A stretch of 64,000 nucleotides of DNA from Sugiyamaella lignohabitans. Lineage: Eukaryota > Ascomycota > Dipodascomycetes > Dipodascales > Trichomonascaceae. Location of the stretch: positions 4,464,001 to 4,528,000 of the forward strand of contig NC_031672.1 in NCBI RefSeq assembly GCF_001640025.1, in the 5' to 3' direction. Shown piece by piece: positions 1 through 10,281 of the stretch. How positions within the stretch are numbered: the stretch's first letter is position 1; each line of letters opens with the position of its first letter. The notes beneath the pieces are model-generated. The model saw only the letters and a list, made by a program, of their open reading frames with translations, had not been told where the DNA came from and made no database searches. The position numbers and the translations under genes are program-made.

Positions 1-737
1 TTGTTGCGCCACCACAAAAAACCCAGCGTTTTCTGAGGTGATCCAACGGAATACAATCAAAAAAATCGGCTTCAAATTCTTTTGATTTGTTATTTGTCAT
101 ACAACCACGTCCAAAGATTTGTTGAAGCCTTAAATAGGAAGATAAATATCTTTTTTTCTTCTCTTTTTATCACTTCCGTTCTTTGTTACGGAACATTTTT
201 CCTTTCGTAAGGCCCGTTTTACTACGTGTCTTGATTTTTTTTTGCTCTTTGTTTTTCGCCACCCTGGCAAATTTTTGCTCCAAAAGGTTCTAAAAGGTTC
301 CATTGCATTTTCTATTGGTGTTCTTGTTTTTTTCTTTCACTTGCTTGCTTTGTTTTTTGGGAGTTTGTTCTATTTCTTTTTTCGGGTTCAGTTCATCGTA
401 ATTACAAGATTTTTCTGTTGGGAGCATTGTTTTAACGAGTTCTGACTATATTTTTCTGTTATTTGGTTTTCTGGTGCTTTGTTTTCTGATTTTTTCTCAC
501 TTAGTGCCGCACAAGAATTTTTTGAGCCTCAAGCCTCACTGAAAATTTTCATTCCCAGCCGCCGCTTCTTATACCTGTAGTCACCTAGCCAACTGCACCC
601 CTTCACCAGTTGTCTCGAGTGTGCTTTTTGTGAGTCTGTGTCGCGAATTTAGATAAGACCACACATCTACATTTTGTCCCCTACCCACACCCCCCATCTT
701 CCCCTTTTAACAGCACCACCACCACTGAAAGAATATT
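1..737. other. Upstream region of first gene
   Basis: No gene is visible. The stretch is very T-rich from about 120 to 520 (runs such as tttttttctt), then C-rich with CACC motifs from 590 to 735, directly before the ATG at 738. This fits a long yeast promoter and pyrimidine-rich 5' leader. A 67-codon open frame at 242-445 is only phenylalanine-rich translation of the T tract. Confidence 0.5.
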
Positions 738-1931
738 ATGGCCACTTTACCTAAACCCGCCACTTCAAATTTGGTTAAAGGTAAAAAGCATATTTCATTT
801 CATAAAAATCCCGTGGTTGCTAGGACGACACCTGCTTCTGCAACTGGTGCACCCACTACTACTACACCTACACCTACCGGGGCTGCAGTCGCTTCAAATA
901 TTCCTTCTGCACATGACCACAGGAAACGTCTTCTATGTGAGGCGTCTCCCTCGATCATAGGTAGTTGTCGGGCCAACAAGCTTCGACGACTAACTCCCGG
1001 TCATTCATACTCTGAGAATAACGACGATGATGATGACGATGAGGACGACGATATCTTTTTTGGCATCTCGCCTTCTAAGAAGCAACAACCAAACGGTTTG
1101 ATTCCCTTGTCACCTCCTCCTATTGTCTATTCGAGCTCTGAAGAGGAAGAGGATGAAGATGACGATGAAGATGATGTCGATGGTCACAATATTGCAGTGA
1201 CTGCTTCGTCGAACTTGACATCCAACCCATCTTCTTTTTACCACAAGAGATCGAGAACCCTTTCTAACTCGTCGTTGTCTCAACATAGAAAGTTGTCTCG
1301 TTCACACTCTTCGTCTTCTGGCGGAGCTGCTCGCAGAATGTCTTTATACTCTGCAGCTGGCTTTGGTGGTGCTGCCGCTGGAGGGTCTCCCTGTGGCCAG
1401 GGAGGCCACGGCCACCACCGCCGTCGAAGATCGATGTCAGTCCCTGAGTCTGATCAAATCTCTCGTCAAAGATGCTTTGACTACCTTGTGTCGGCAATCG
1501 ACGCAGTGTGGGCTCAGTACTGCGACTGTACGTCGTTTGCCGAGTCGGAGATCTATGACAACAAGAAACAACAGAATGGATCGTATCCATACGAATACCC
1601 CGAGCAACAGGATCTTCCTTGCTCGCCTGTAAGCCTCTGTGAAGAGGATATGGGTATGGACGAGCCAGTTCTGACCCCCAACACGGCAGTTTCCGAGCAA
1701 CCCACCAGTGTTCGTCTGATGAACCTTAAGGAACGCTTGCTGAAGGCCAAATACTTTTTTGTCGACCTGCTAGAAACCCTCGACATGGAAAAATCGGCCC
1801 AGTTCTGGCACAGATGGGATCTTGTCAAGTATGCCACTATCGAGCTTGTCGAAGAGGCCGACGACGACGAGACCATTGAAGACGTCAGTGCCGAGCTTGA
1901 GGAGGGCCGCTACTACGGCATGAGATGCTAG
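738..1931 (+). CDS. Uncharacterised acidic low-complexity protein, paralogue of the neighbouring 132-aa protein
   Basis: The predicted protein has 397 aa, starting at the first in-frame ATG after a C-rich leader. The N-terminal 235 residues are low complexity: a Thr/Pro/Ala stretch (about 30-55), an acidic run of Asp/Glu (about 94-108), a second acidic run after a Ser tract (about 132-150), Ser-rich segments and a short HHRRRRS basic patch near 226. The C-terminal part (about 239-393) is the only conserved-looking domain. It has a helix with RQRCFDYLVSAID, a second with LLKAKYFFVDLLETLD, then FWHRWDLVKYATIELVEE and the end motif ELEEGRYYG. The same order of motifs occurs in the convergent gene at 2251-2649, so the two are distant paralogues. 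I do not recognise the family. The acidic tracts and basic patch would suit a nuclear protein, but that is inference. Confidence 0.75.
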   Translation: MATLPKPATSNLVKGKKHISFHKNPVVARTTPASATGAPTTTTPTPTGAAVASNIPSAHDHRKRLLCEASPSIIGSCRANKLRRLTPGHSYSENNDDDDDDEDDDIFFGISPSKKQQPNGLIPLSPPPIVYSSSEEEEDEDDDEDDVDGHNIAVTASSNLTSNPSSFYHKRSRTLSNSSLSQHRKLSRSHSSSSGGAARRMSLYSAAGFGGAAAGGSPCGQGGHGHHRRRRSMSVPESDQISRQRCFDYLVSAIDAVWAQYCDCTSFAESEIYDNKKQQNGSYPYEYPEQQDLPCSPVSLCEEDMGMDEPVLTPNTAVSEQPTSVRLMNLKERLLKAKYFFVDLLETLDMEKSAQFWHRWDLVKYATIELVEEADDDETIEDVSAELEEGRYYGMRC

Positions 1932-2064
1932 TTTTGATGCTAGTGTCGCTCCTCGCAAAATATAAAACACTCATGACCCCCCTCTACAATACTGCACTGC
2001 CAGTATTATGTCTATATATAAAAATCTATTTATTTATTTATTATGACAACTTATTACGGGTGCT

Positions 2065-2198
2065 GCCTCCGGCGGCTGGGGCTGCGCCCCAGACCCTGCT
2101 GCTCCTCTCGCTACGCTCGAGTCGGGCTTCACGGTCCCAGCAAACTCCTGCGAAGCAGGAGCCACGGGGTCTGGGGCGGAGCCCCAGCCGCCGGAGGC
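2065..2198 (+). repeat. GC-hairpin element R1, paired, a then b
   Basis: Full inverted-repeat copy. The left arm has core a (ctcgctacgctcgagtcg) and the right arm core b (CTCCTGCGAAGCAGGAG), ending GCCGCCGGAGGC. It lies between the stop codons of the two convergent paralogous genes. Confidence 0.95.
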
Positions 2199-2250
2199 TC
2201 TGTGGGGTTCATAAAATACATTAGTTGCATACGAGAGAGTGAGAAGAGGT

Positions 2251-2649
2251 TTACTCGGTGGGGTCGTAGCGGCCCTCCTCTAATTCGTCGATTTTGGCTT
2301 TCTTGAGGGTGGTGTCACTATCTCTGCCCTCGACGACCTCGACAACATCATGCTTGATTTTGTCCCAGTACTCCCAGAACATATGGGCCTTTTTCCAGTT
2401 GTACTTGCCCTCTGAGGCTTCGACAAGGTCCCGGGTATTCTGGAACACTCGGATCTCGTTTTTCAGTAGAGACGCTTCGTCGGTTCCTGGAGGGACACCC
2501 GGCTCGTTTTCAACAGGTGGTAGGTCGTTTATTCTGGTTTGAATGGTGTCAATAGCCCGGCCAATATAAGCGTAGCAACGTTTCTGAGCGTTGACATCGC
2601 CCATAGGCACGAATCCCGCTTTATATCCCAGTTTATTAATGAATTCCAT
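2251..2649 (-). CDS. Uncharacterised small protein, paralogue of the upstream 397-aa protein
   Basis: The predicted protein has 132 aa, with its ATG at 2649. It lacks the low-complexity N terminus of its neighbour and consists almost only of the shared domain: QKRCYAYIGRAIDTIQTRI, then LLKNEIRVFQNTRDLVEA, then FWEYWDKIKHDVVEVVEG, ending DELEEGRYDP. These align in order with RQRCFDYLVSAID, LLKAKYFFVDLLET, FWHRWDLVKYATIELVEE and ELEEGRYYG of the gene at 738-1931. The two genes converge, with 319 bp between the stops, which is compatible with an old inverted duplication. The function is unknown and no catalytic motif is seen. The probable fold is a small helical bundle (inference). Confidence 0.75.
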   Translation of the reverse strand: MEFINKLGYKAGFVPMGDVNAQKRCYAYIGRAIDTIQTRINDLPPVENEPGVPPGTDEASLLKNEIRVFQNTRDLVEASEGKYNWKKAHMFWEYWDKIKHDVVEVVEGRDSDTTLKKAKIDELEEGRYDPTE

Positions 2650-3192
2650 GCTGTGGTATTCAATTCCAGTTGTTTAGAATTTTGAGGCTTTTGTCGATTT
2701 GAAAGAAAGGATAAGGAAGAAACAAAAATCACGAGGATCGGCTGTTAGTTATATATGACCCCGTTTTGGGAACGACCGGTTCTTATCAGGCAGTGCAGCT
2801 AACCGGTTTCTGGTTATGCAATGATCAGAACGGGTGATAGACGAAATTATGGAGGCTGGTCACCCGAGCGAATCCTGAATTAGTGGCTGGGCACTTTATA
2901 CTTGTTCTGTAAATAACCTCTCCGTTCGATAGACAAACCGTTTCTGAACGCCAGAGAAAGTGAGGTTAACGAATCTGGGACCAGAATGGCCGGTTTAACT
3001 TGGCCACGGGAGGTCACTGAACCCTGTTCGCTGCATAGCCTTCTATGCAAGATTTAATTGACACCTGCAGACGCTGCGAGCTGCTGCACAATGAGGTTAA
3101 AAGACATTAGTTGATGACCCACTAAACCTTGGTATCAGGAGAGATAGGAAGACCCGGAATGCATAACGGAAGGTGGTGGGGGGGTGGAGTGT

Positions 3193-3253
3193 GCCTCCGG
3201 CGGCTGGGGCTCCGCCCCAGACCCTGGCTGCTCCTCTCGCTTCGCTCGAGTCG
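3193..3253 (+). repeat. GC-hairpin element R2, solo arm, core a
   Basis: A single left arm from GCCTCCGGCGGC to the core a end CTCGAGTCG. No mirror arm follows within 300 bp. Confidence 0.9.
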
Positions 3254-3589
3254 GTGCGTCGGGGTGCCGGCTCAGAGTGGGTGGTGAGCGAACTGGAGAT
3301 ACTTCTGTAGATCCAAAGAGGTTGGTATGGGTTCAGTGAGATATGCTGATCTACCAATGCTGGCTCAACGGTCCATGAGGCCCCGATATTTATTGCTACC
3401 GGGCTCAATGGGCTCTATAGTCTCAAGTCACTGGCACCTCGAATAGCTTGTCTCTTCAGACAAGATTTTGCTTCCTCTCTACCCCTTTCCAATGACCACA
3501 ATTGAAGAAACACCAGCTTCCACTTTGAGACCCGACTTGAACTTGTCTTCTCACTATTTTTTATCTGCAAAATTTTGGCTGTCGTATCT

Positions 3590-3643
3590 GCCTCCGGCGG
3601 CTGGAGCTCTGCCCCAGACCCCTTGGCTCCTGCTTCGCAGGAG
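3590..3643 (+). repeat. GC-hairpin element R3, solo arm, core b
   Basis: A single left arm ending in CTCCTGCTTCGCAGGAG. The internal hairpin is altered (CTGGAGCTCTGCCCCAG). Confidence 0.9.
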
Positions 3644-4297
3644 ATTTACTCCCTGTATCTCCAATTTACCAGCAGTGATCGATTGGATAGTACCTATTGA
3701 CTATTTTCTACTGTCCATTCTCGCTTGCAAGTCTTCAGCATTTTTAGCTTCTCTCAGGAATTATTGCCTTCCAGAGTCTCAGTTCCTACATTATTCGCTG
3801 TTGTAATAGCGCCCTTGGATCCTGCCTTCTTGAATTTTACACTGACATGACTGAGGAACTGGAAACATGGCTTGACCCAAAAACTTGACCAACTTTTGTT
3901 TGTACTACTCCTTGTATTCGTCTCTAATAAAACATTTCTAATATGCATACTTATTACGTTCCACAAGTAGACCCGCTCCGCGAGAGCACGAAATTTGGGT
4001 CTAAGTCTTTACCAAACCTAGCTTGTCCTGAAGATCAATGCAGACCGCTTCTATCTTCAGCCTGCCATAACTGAGACCTTTATTATCATCTGTTATACAG
4101 ACCCAAATGCGGCATTGTACCAAAAACTATATCATAGTAAGTTATGACACAAACGTTTTATCCGTTCAACAGCTATCACTGGGGCTCACCGTAGAACAGG
4201 TTGTTCCTCATCCCATCGAATGACAGCCCCAACTGAAACACAGAGATCCACAGAGATCCCAATCTCCATTCACGAACTCCAGGGACCGTAGACGTAA

Positions 4298-4357
4298 CGA
4301 CTCGAGCGTAGCGAGAGGAGCTACGGGGTCTGGGGCAGCGCCCCAGCCGCCGGAGGC
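4298..4357 (-). repeat. GC-hairpin element R4, solo arm, core a
   Basis: A right-hand arm from CGACTCGAGCGTAGCGAG to GCCGCCGGAGGC. The linker part GGACCGTAGACGTAA and a degenerate GAACTCCA (remnant of core b) precede it, so it looks like a decayed paired copy. Confidence 0.85.
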
Positions 4358-4777
4358 GAAAAGGGATCCCCGAACTAATCGGATGACAGAACTGAACAGG
4401 GGCGCGCGCTTCCGAGGTGTCAAACAGACAGATATTGGTTCCACACGAAATTGAAAAAGCAGCAACGAGCATCAGCACCGTGCGGAGCTCAATGACCGAA
4501 AACGATATTTGGCGGTATAGAGTTTATTTAGAGCGGAAGTTTTCCAAGTTTAGCGATATCGGCCGCAGTCTGGATGTGAACTGTTCAGTGGTTCGGTTAA
4601 AGGCACCTGCGTCATGCACGATAAGCACGCAATGATAGACACATATTAGATAAAGGATAATGATGATACGGTGATCCAGGTCAGACGCAGGTTGGGAACT
4701 CGGACTATAGCCTAAACAGGAAGCAAGGTCCGGTATGTTCAAACGGACAGTCGGGTTTAGTAATAGCCATTATATGT

Positions 4778-4785
4778 TATAAATA
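4778..4785 (+). promoter_or_regulatory. TATA-like box of the dioxygenase gene
   Basis: TATAAATA, 132 bp upstream of the ATG at 4917, in an otherwise AT-rich stretch. Confidence 0.4.
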
Positions 4786-4916
4786 AGATGAATTATCTGA
4801 TTAAAGTTGATTTCTACAGCTGGACAGTAACGGACCAATTCGACGGAACTGAAGAACAGTGAAGAAAACAGAATTGAATCAAACAAATCATTATCATAAT
4901 AATATAATAACAAGAG

Positions 4917-6095
4917 ATGTCACCAGCAGTAGCAACGACCCTTGAAACGGATCAATTGGTCAACGATTTCAAGAAGAAGGTTGGCTTTAAGAGAAACTAT
5001 TCTAAGTTGCTCCCTGCCAATACATTGGCTAGATACAAGAAACATGGTGTTGATGTTTCTGGCGAGTACCCTGAGGTTCCCACTGAATATCCGGTTTTCC
5101 TTGAGGATGCTATCAATGTAAGAAATAAGGACCGTCCTCATAATGAGCGAGGTGCTTATGCCGACAAAGAGAAGAAGGCCCTCTTCGGAGCCGCTAAGGA
5201 GGTCATTAATCTGACAGCTAATATTGGTACTGAGATTGTTGGACTTCAATTGGCAGACTTGGACGATAAGCAAAAAGACGAGCTGGCCTTGTTAATTGCT
5301 GAACGTACTGTTGTCTTCTTCAGAGATCAGGACTTGTCTCCTAAGAAGCAATTAGAACTGGGCAAGTACTTTGGTGAAGTCGAGGTCCATCCTTTGGTAC
5401 CACATGTTCCTGGCCTTGAGGGTGTCACTGTTCTATGGCCTCAACAAATGCAAATTGAGGGTGGAAAGGCTACTCACAAGAAGCCACTTGGAACTGCTCA
5501 ATGGCACAGTGATCTGTCCCACGAGTATAACCCTGCCGGTATTACTCATTTACATAATGACGCTTTGCCTCCTGGAGGAGCTGGCGGTGACACTGCTTGG
5601 GTCAGCGGATACGGTGCTTATGATAAATTATCTCCTGCTCTCCAGGAGTTCTTGGATGGTAAGACTGCTATCTACAGATCGGCTCATTCATATATCGATA
5701 AGAAGAACCCTCTAGGTGGACTCAAGTTCATTGAGCGTGAACATCCAATTGTTAGAACCCATCCTGCCACTGGTTGGAAGGCACTTTGGATCAATCGTCA
5801 CTACACTACTAGAATTGTCGGCCTTGAGCCTAACGAGTCTGCTGCTATCCTTAACCTTTTGTTTGATGTTTTCGAAAAGAACTTGGACATCCAAGTGCGT
5901 TTCAACTGGCACTCCAAGCCGTCTGCTCCTGGTCGCGGAACTAGTGCTTTATGGGACAACCGTATCAGTCAACATTATGCTGTGTTTGACTATGACGATG
6001 ATGAGAGACATGGTACTCGTGTTGCCGTCTTGTCAGAGCGACCCTACTTTGACAAGAACTCCAAATCTCGTCGTCAAGCTTTGGGATTAGATTAG
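4917..6095 (+). CDS. JLP1: Fe(II)/alpha-ketoglutarate-dependent sulfonate/taurine dioxygenase (TauD/Jlp1 family)
   Basis: The predicted protein has 392 aa, close to yeast Jlp1 (about 410). Members of this family hydroxylate sulfonates or sulfate esters with O2 and alpha-ketoglutarate to release sulfite, a sulfur-scavenging step. The iron-binding facial triad is visible: H197 and D199 in AQWHSDLSHE and H353 in SQHYAVFDY. R364, eleven residues after the last His as in TauD, would bind the alpha-ketoglutarate carboxylate. The double-stranded beta-helix core runs from about residue 95 to 385 (GTEIVGLQLADL to RVAVLSERPYF), with LPPGGAGGDTAW in the usual place. The N-terminal 90 residues are a fungal-type extension. 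The gene is intact and intronless, with ATG at 4917. The substrate could be another sulfonate or a related acid, because fungal TauD paralogues vary. Confidence 0.9.
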   Translation: MSPAVATTLETDQLVNDFKKKVGFKRNYSKLLPANTLARYKKHGVDVSGEYPEVPTEYPVFLEDAINVRNKDRPHNERGAYADKEKKALFGAAKEVINLTANIGTEIVGLQLADLDDKQKDELALLIAERTVVFFRDQDLSPKKQLELGKYFGEVEVHPLVPHVPGLEGVTVLWPQQMQIEGGKATHKKPLGTAQWHSDLSHEYNPAGITHLHNDALPPGGAGGDTAWVSGYGAYDKLSPALQEFLDGKTAIYRSAHSYIDKKNPLGGLKFIEREHPIVRTHPATGWKALWINRHYTTRIVGLEPNESAAILNLLFDVFEKNLDIQVRFNWHSKPSAPGRGTSALWDNRISQHYAVFDYDDDERHGTRVAVLSERPYFDKNSKSRRQALGLD

Positions 6096-7185
6096 ATAAT
6101 TAACAATATACGAAGTCACTCAAGTCATGATTGTCTATGAAAAATATTAGTGTTGAAATACTGTTAGTCGTTATTTAGTGAATATATCAAAGCGCTGAAT
6201 GAGTGTAGAATTTAAACTATTGAGATCGGCAAAACCCCACTTTATATGGCAAGACCCAGATCTTATCGTACATAAATACCTCTGTTACGTTACTAACCGA
6301 ATCAAGAACCATACGACCATACTCTGTATAATTGCCAAGGCCGAATAAGATAAATTAACAAGATAAATTAACAAAAATAGTGGTGTTGTATCGTAAATTG
6401 CCACAAAGATTCAACAGCCGAATACTTAGTTTGTAAAAATGAGTGCACTGTTATAACTGCGTAGCGGGGGCGCACTGGGAACGTGCGTGAATCGCGTGCT
6501 AGCTGCCTATATTGGCCAATATACCCCCAGCTTGAACCTCCTTCTCAAACGAACTGTCATTTTATCTCTTCGTATACCAAAGAGCTACTGATAATAGAAA
6601 TATTTATGTCACAAATACTAGATTTAAGATCGTTAATTTAATCTACTTTTTTAAGATTGACTAATTTTAATTTTAGTTTAATTAGGCCTCATTCACGTAT
6701 CAATGCTCAAACGGGCGTTCAGGAGTGCATGTCCCGGCGGCTTCCTACGTCATCATCAAAGATTTGGTGAATACAGGGCTGATCTATGTTTGGTTTTCAG
6801 CATCACGGCTTGTGACCACATTCTCAAGTTTTTGACCATTAAAACTTTTGGAATCCGACAGTGTGACTTGTTTTTCAATTCGATCAGGAGGACAGTTGAT
6901 TTCGCCATAGTTTTTGCATTTTGAGGGATTTCATTGTATCGCATTTGAACGCGGGGTAAAATAATTTTTTTGAAAGATCGCGCAGGTGATTGACCTAACT
7001 GCTCTGGGCATAAATGTCCTGTTTCAAAAGATAACGATTTTGCATTCAATTAAGAACCGTGTTTTTTTTATTTTATTTGAGTGGGGAATTTGTATTTCAA
7101 ATATCAGTGGGGTTTCCTTCACTTCAGGGATTGAAGTTTTCTATTATTGAAACTGAACCCATTCTCAGGTACGGCACAAGACAGA
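6096..7185. other. Intergenic region, no gene seen
   Basis: AT-rich spacer of about 1.1 kb between two genes on the same strand. It includes a short direct repeat, agataaattaac twice (about 6348-6374). There are no GC-hairpin elements. An upstream non-coding exon of the CLC gene cannot be excluded: a possible acceptor ttctcag lies at about 7162-7168. Confidence 0.5.
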
Positions 7186-10100
7186 ATGCCGGATGATCCA
7201 GAGAACCAACCTGGACTGCCACCAACGTATTTAAAACCACCACTTAGACCAGAACTTGTACGTTCAAAGACTGATTCTTATACAAGAGTTAATATTGGAA
7301 ACGATGGCAATGATGATGACTCAGATCAAGATGAAACTTCGAATTTGCTGACTCGCAGGTCGACCCCAGTTTCACCTGGGAGGGGGATCAAACGTGGCAG
7401 AGCAAAACGAAGATTGAGCCAATTGTTCTTGTCAACTCGAAACACAACTACAGATTTCCTTTCATTGGTATCTCCATCTGCATCTTCATATAATCTACGA
7501 ACACCTCGTATACAAGATTTCGACGTTAATCCCCTGAACGTGTCGTGGACTAATGTCAGCTCGTTAGGTAATGGTTATGGTACTACGGATGATCCTAATA
7601 CGCTGACACCACGCCGGGTGGTTTCAACTGTGGAAGAGAGTAAGGCCTCGACGGACCGACGTGGATTCTATGACGATTTTACCACGGTAGATTGGATCCA
7701 TGACACTGTGATTGAGTCGTCTCGTCGAAGTACCTTAAAAGCACTGCCGGGATTAAGAGGAAAGTTCATTAGACTTTTCGATGCCTTTCAAGGATGGCTC
7801 CTTATAACAATTGTTGCATTTGCATTTACCTTAGTAGCATATAGCATTGATGCTTGCGAGAGCGTTTTATCAGATCTACGGCATGGCTATTGTTCTACAA
7901 ACTGGTTCACCCGTGAAGCTTTGTGTTGTCCAGACGTAGAACGGTTTGGATCTTGTCCAGCATGGGTTTCTTGGTCTCAATACGGAGGAGTACTTTCTGG
8001 CGACAACGGCCTTGCGTTTGATTTTGTTGCCTACTTGGCATTGACCATACTATTTGCATATATCTCGGTCACCTTGACTCTGAGAACAAAGACTGACATT
8101 CCCCTAGAAGATAGGAATTCCGCATTATCTAAAGAAAAGAAACCGTCCCTAGCAACACAGGGTGCAGTGTTAGGGGAATCGTCTGCATCGGTACCTGTGA
8201 CCGACTCGTCACCACAGTCTAAGACGACCCAAACTAACGAGCCAGCTGAACCTAGCAGGAGAGTTATTTATTCAGGAACTGGCAGTGGAGTGGCCGAAGT
8301 AAAGACCATTCTCTCTGGATTCATTATCAGAAGATTCTTGGGAACATATACACTTGTTCATAAATCGATTGGCCTGATATTCTCCATTTCATCTGGCCTT
8401 AGCGTGGGCAAAGAGGGTCCCTATGTTCATCTTGCAGCCTGTGTGGGAAACATCGCTTGTCGTCTATTCAAAAAATTCAGCACAAATGAAATCAAACGTC
8501 GTCAGGTAATTTCTGCTGCCGCCAGTGCTGGTGTAGCCTTGGCTTTTGGAAGTCCTCTTGCCGGAGTTCTCTTCAGTTTGGAAGAAGTTAGCTACTACTT
8601 TCTTCCTCACCAACTATTCCGGATTTTCTTTTGTGCTATGATCTCTGCGCTGTTTCTGATATTTATGGATCCATACAAGACTGGTAAAATTGTTCTTTTT
8701 GAGGTGACCTATGATCAAAACTGGCAGTTATGGGTGAGTTTTACGCTGGTGGCTGTAAATGAAAAAGCACTAACGATTTAGGAATTGGCTAATTATATAT
8801 TTTTGGGCATTTCAGGTGGATTGTTTGGAGCAGCATTTTGTAAGTTCACTCTCTGGTGGGGTAGCAGATTTAGATCGATTAAAATTATCAAGAACAGTCC
8901 AACATTTGAGGTGATGCTCATCGCTGTCATAACTGGATGTGTGACATTTTTCAATCCCTATACATCTAAATCAGTGTCAGAACTACTGTATGATCTTGCT
9001 AGTCCTTGTAATGAGAGTAGTCGTGCATTAACTTTGTGCCCAAGTGAGCCTAGCAAGATACCAGCACTACTCGGATCTTTGGGTTGTGCGCTGTTAATAA
9101 AAGTGGTCCTCACCTCAGTTACTTTTGGAGTCAAAGTACCTGCTGGAATATATGTTCCATCCATGGTAATTGGTGCCCTGTATGGAAGAATATTCGGACT
9201 GACTCTGAAATACATCGATTTTAAACAATCCGGTATGTTGAGTCAGTTATACGGCTTAGATACAATGCCCATTGGAGGTCCATATGCTATGGCTGGAGCA
9301 GGAGCTTTCCTAGCCGGTGTTACGAGAATGAATATAACTCTGGCAACCATCTTATTTGAACTGACTGGGTCTCTTAACCATGTACTTCCATTTTCGATAG
9401 CTATTTTGGTTTCAAACTGGGTTGCCAATGCTATTGAGCCCGATAGTTTATACGAACTGTTACTTGAAAGGAACAATTTTCCATATTTGGACAATCGTCA
9501 GACTAGATCATTTGATTCTTCCTTGGCTGATTTAGTCAACCGCGTCGGACCAAATGAGTTGATAGATGTTGGAGACTGCACCCATGTCAGCTCCCTTACA
9601 CTCCGCTCTATGGCTTCCATGCTGCAAATGAGAGGTGAATTTGATGGCTGTATCCCATTGATAAAAGGACCGATTCTAGTTGGGATTATTTCCGTTCCTC
9701 AGTTGGATTTTGCTCTCGATAGACTTCAACAGTATTGTAATGCACTTGGCGTTACTGATCCGATAATGTGTAAGCTGTCAGTTCGGGACCAGGATGTACG
9801 TCGCTATCATCATTATTATACAAGCTCTAGCGACCTTTCGAGGAATATGGATAATGATAACTCAGGCCAGCAACGAACATTTTTCGATTCGGTAGTATTC
9901 ACACCAAGACCAACAAGACAGGACTCTCCCGATGATGACGCTAGTAGTGGCAGCAGCTATGGAAACCTTTCACCGCTGAGAGTAGACCCAATACTAGTTG
10001 AGTTGAGCGATTTCACGAAATTCATAGACAGAGCACCTATTATGCTTGATATTCATTCTCCTCTAGCATTGGTTGAGATGATGTTTACAAAATTGGGAAC

Positions 10101-10194
10101 TCGGTTAATATGTGTCTCGCGAGAAGGAAAGTTTGTTGGCATACTCCATCGCAAGAAGTATATTGAGTTTTGTCATAGCGATAAGAGCAAGTAG
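7186..10194 (+). CDS. GEF1: CLC-family voltage-gated chloride channel / Cl-/H+ exchanger (Gef1-like)
   Basis: Two exons, 7186-8733 and 8782-10194, are joined in phase 0 (QLW then ELANY), giving 986 aa. Yeast Gef1 acidifies Golgi and late-endosomal compartments and supports copper loading of the iron oxidase Fet3. CLC hallmarks are visible: GSGVAE (position of GSGIPE), GKEGP with the gating glutamate at about residue 410, GVALAFGSPLAGVLFSLEE, and KVPAGIYVPSMVIGALYGR (position of GIFIPS). Two CBS-like segments form the cytosolic C terminus (about 780 to the end). The first ATG in this frame is at 7186; the frame is open upstream to a TTG at 7147. The protein is longer than Gef1 (779 aa) because of a 200-residue acidic/Ser-rich N terminus and a long loop after the second helix. 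It is convergent with GDA1, with only 87 bp between the stops. Confidence 0.92.
8734..8781 (+). other. 48-nt spliceosomal intron in CLC gene
   Basis: Donor GTGAGT at 8734, branch CACTAAC at 8769-8775, acceptor GATTTAG ending at 8781, phase 0. The intron carries an in-frame stop only at its very end, so the gene appears as two adjacent frames. Splicing restores continuous CLC homology. Confidence 0.9.
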
Positions 10195-10281
10195 CTTTAT
10201 TTCTGAGTTACAAGGTATTATATATATAGATAATTTAAAGATGTTTTTTTTTTCTAATTAAGCGATTGATTCGACTATGTT

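Larger units (their letters stand above)
2650..4916. other. Intergenic region with three solo repeat arms
   Basis: About 2.3 kb without a recognisable gene. It is the divergent region between the small paralogue and the dioxygenase gene. It holds solo GC-hairpin arms R2, R3 and R4. The open frames here (for example 3097-3408 and 4208-4465) run through these arms and have no family resemblance. A TATA-like box lies at 4778-4785. Confidence 0.6.

Noticed and set aside
7147..7185. TTG-initiated extension of the CLC frame
   Set aside because: Non-ATG start; the first ATG in frame is at 7186. An upstream exon is possible but not supported by a clear branch site.
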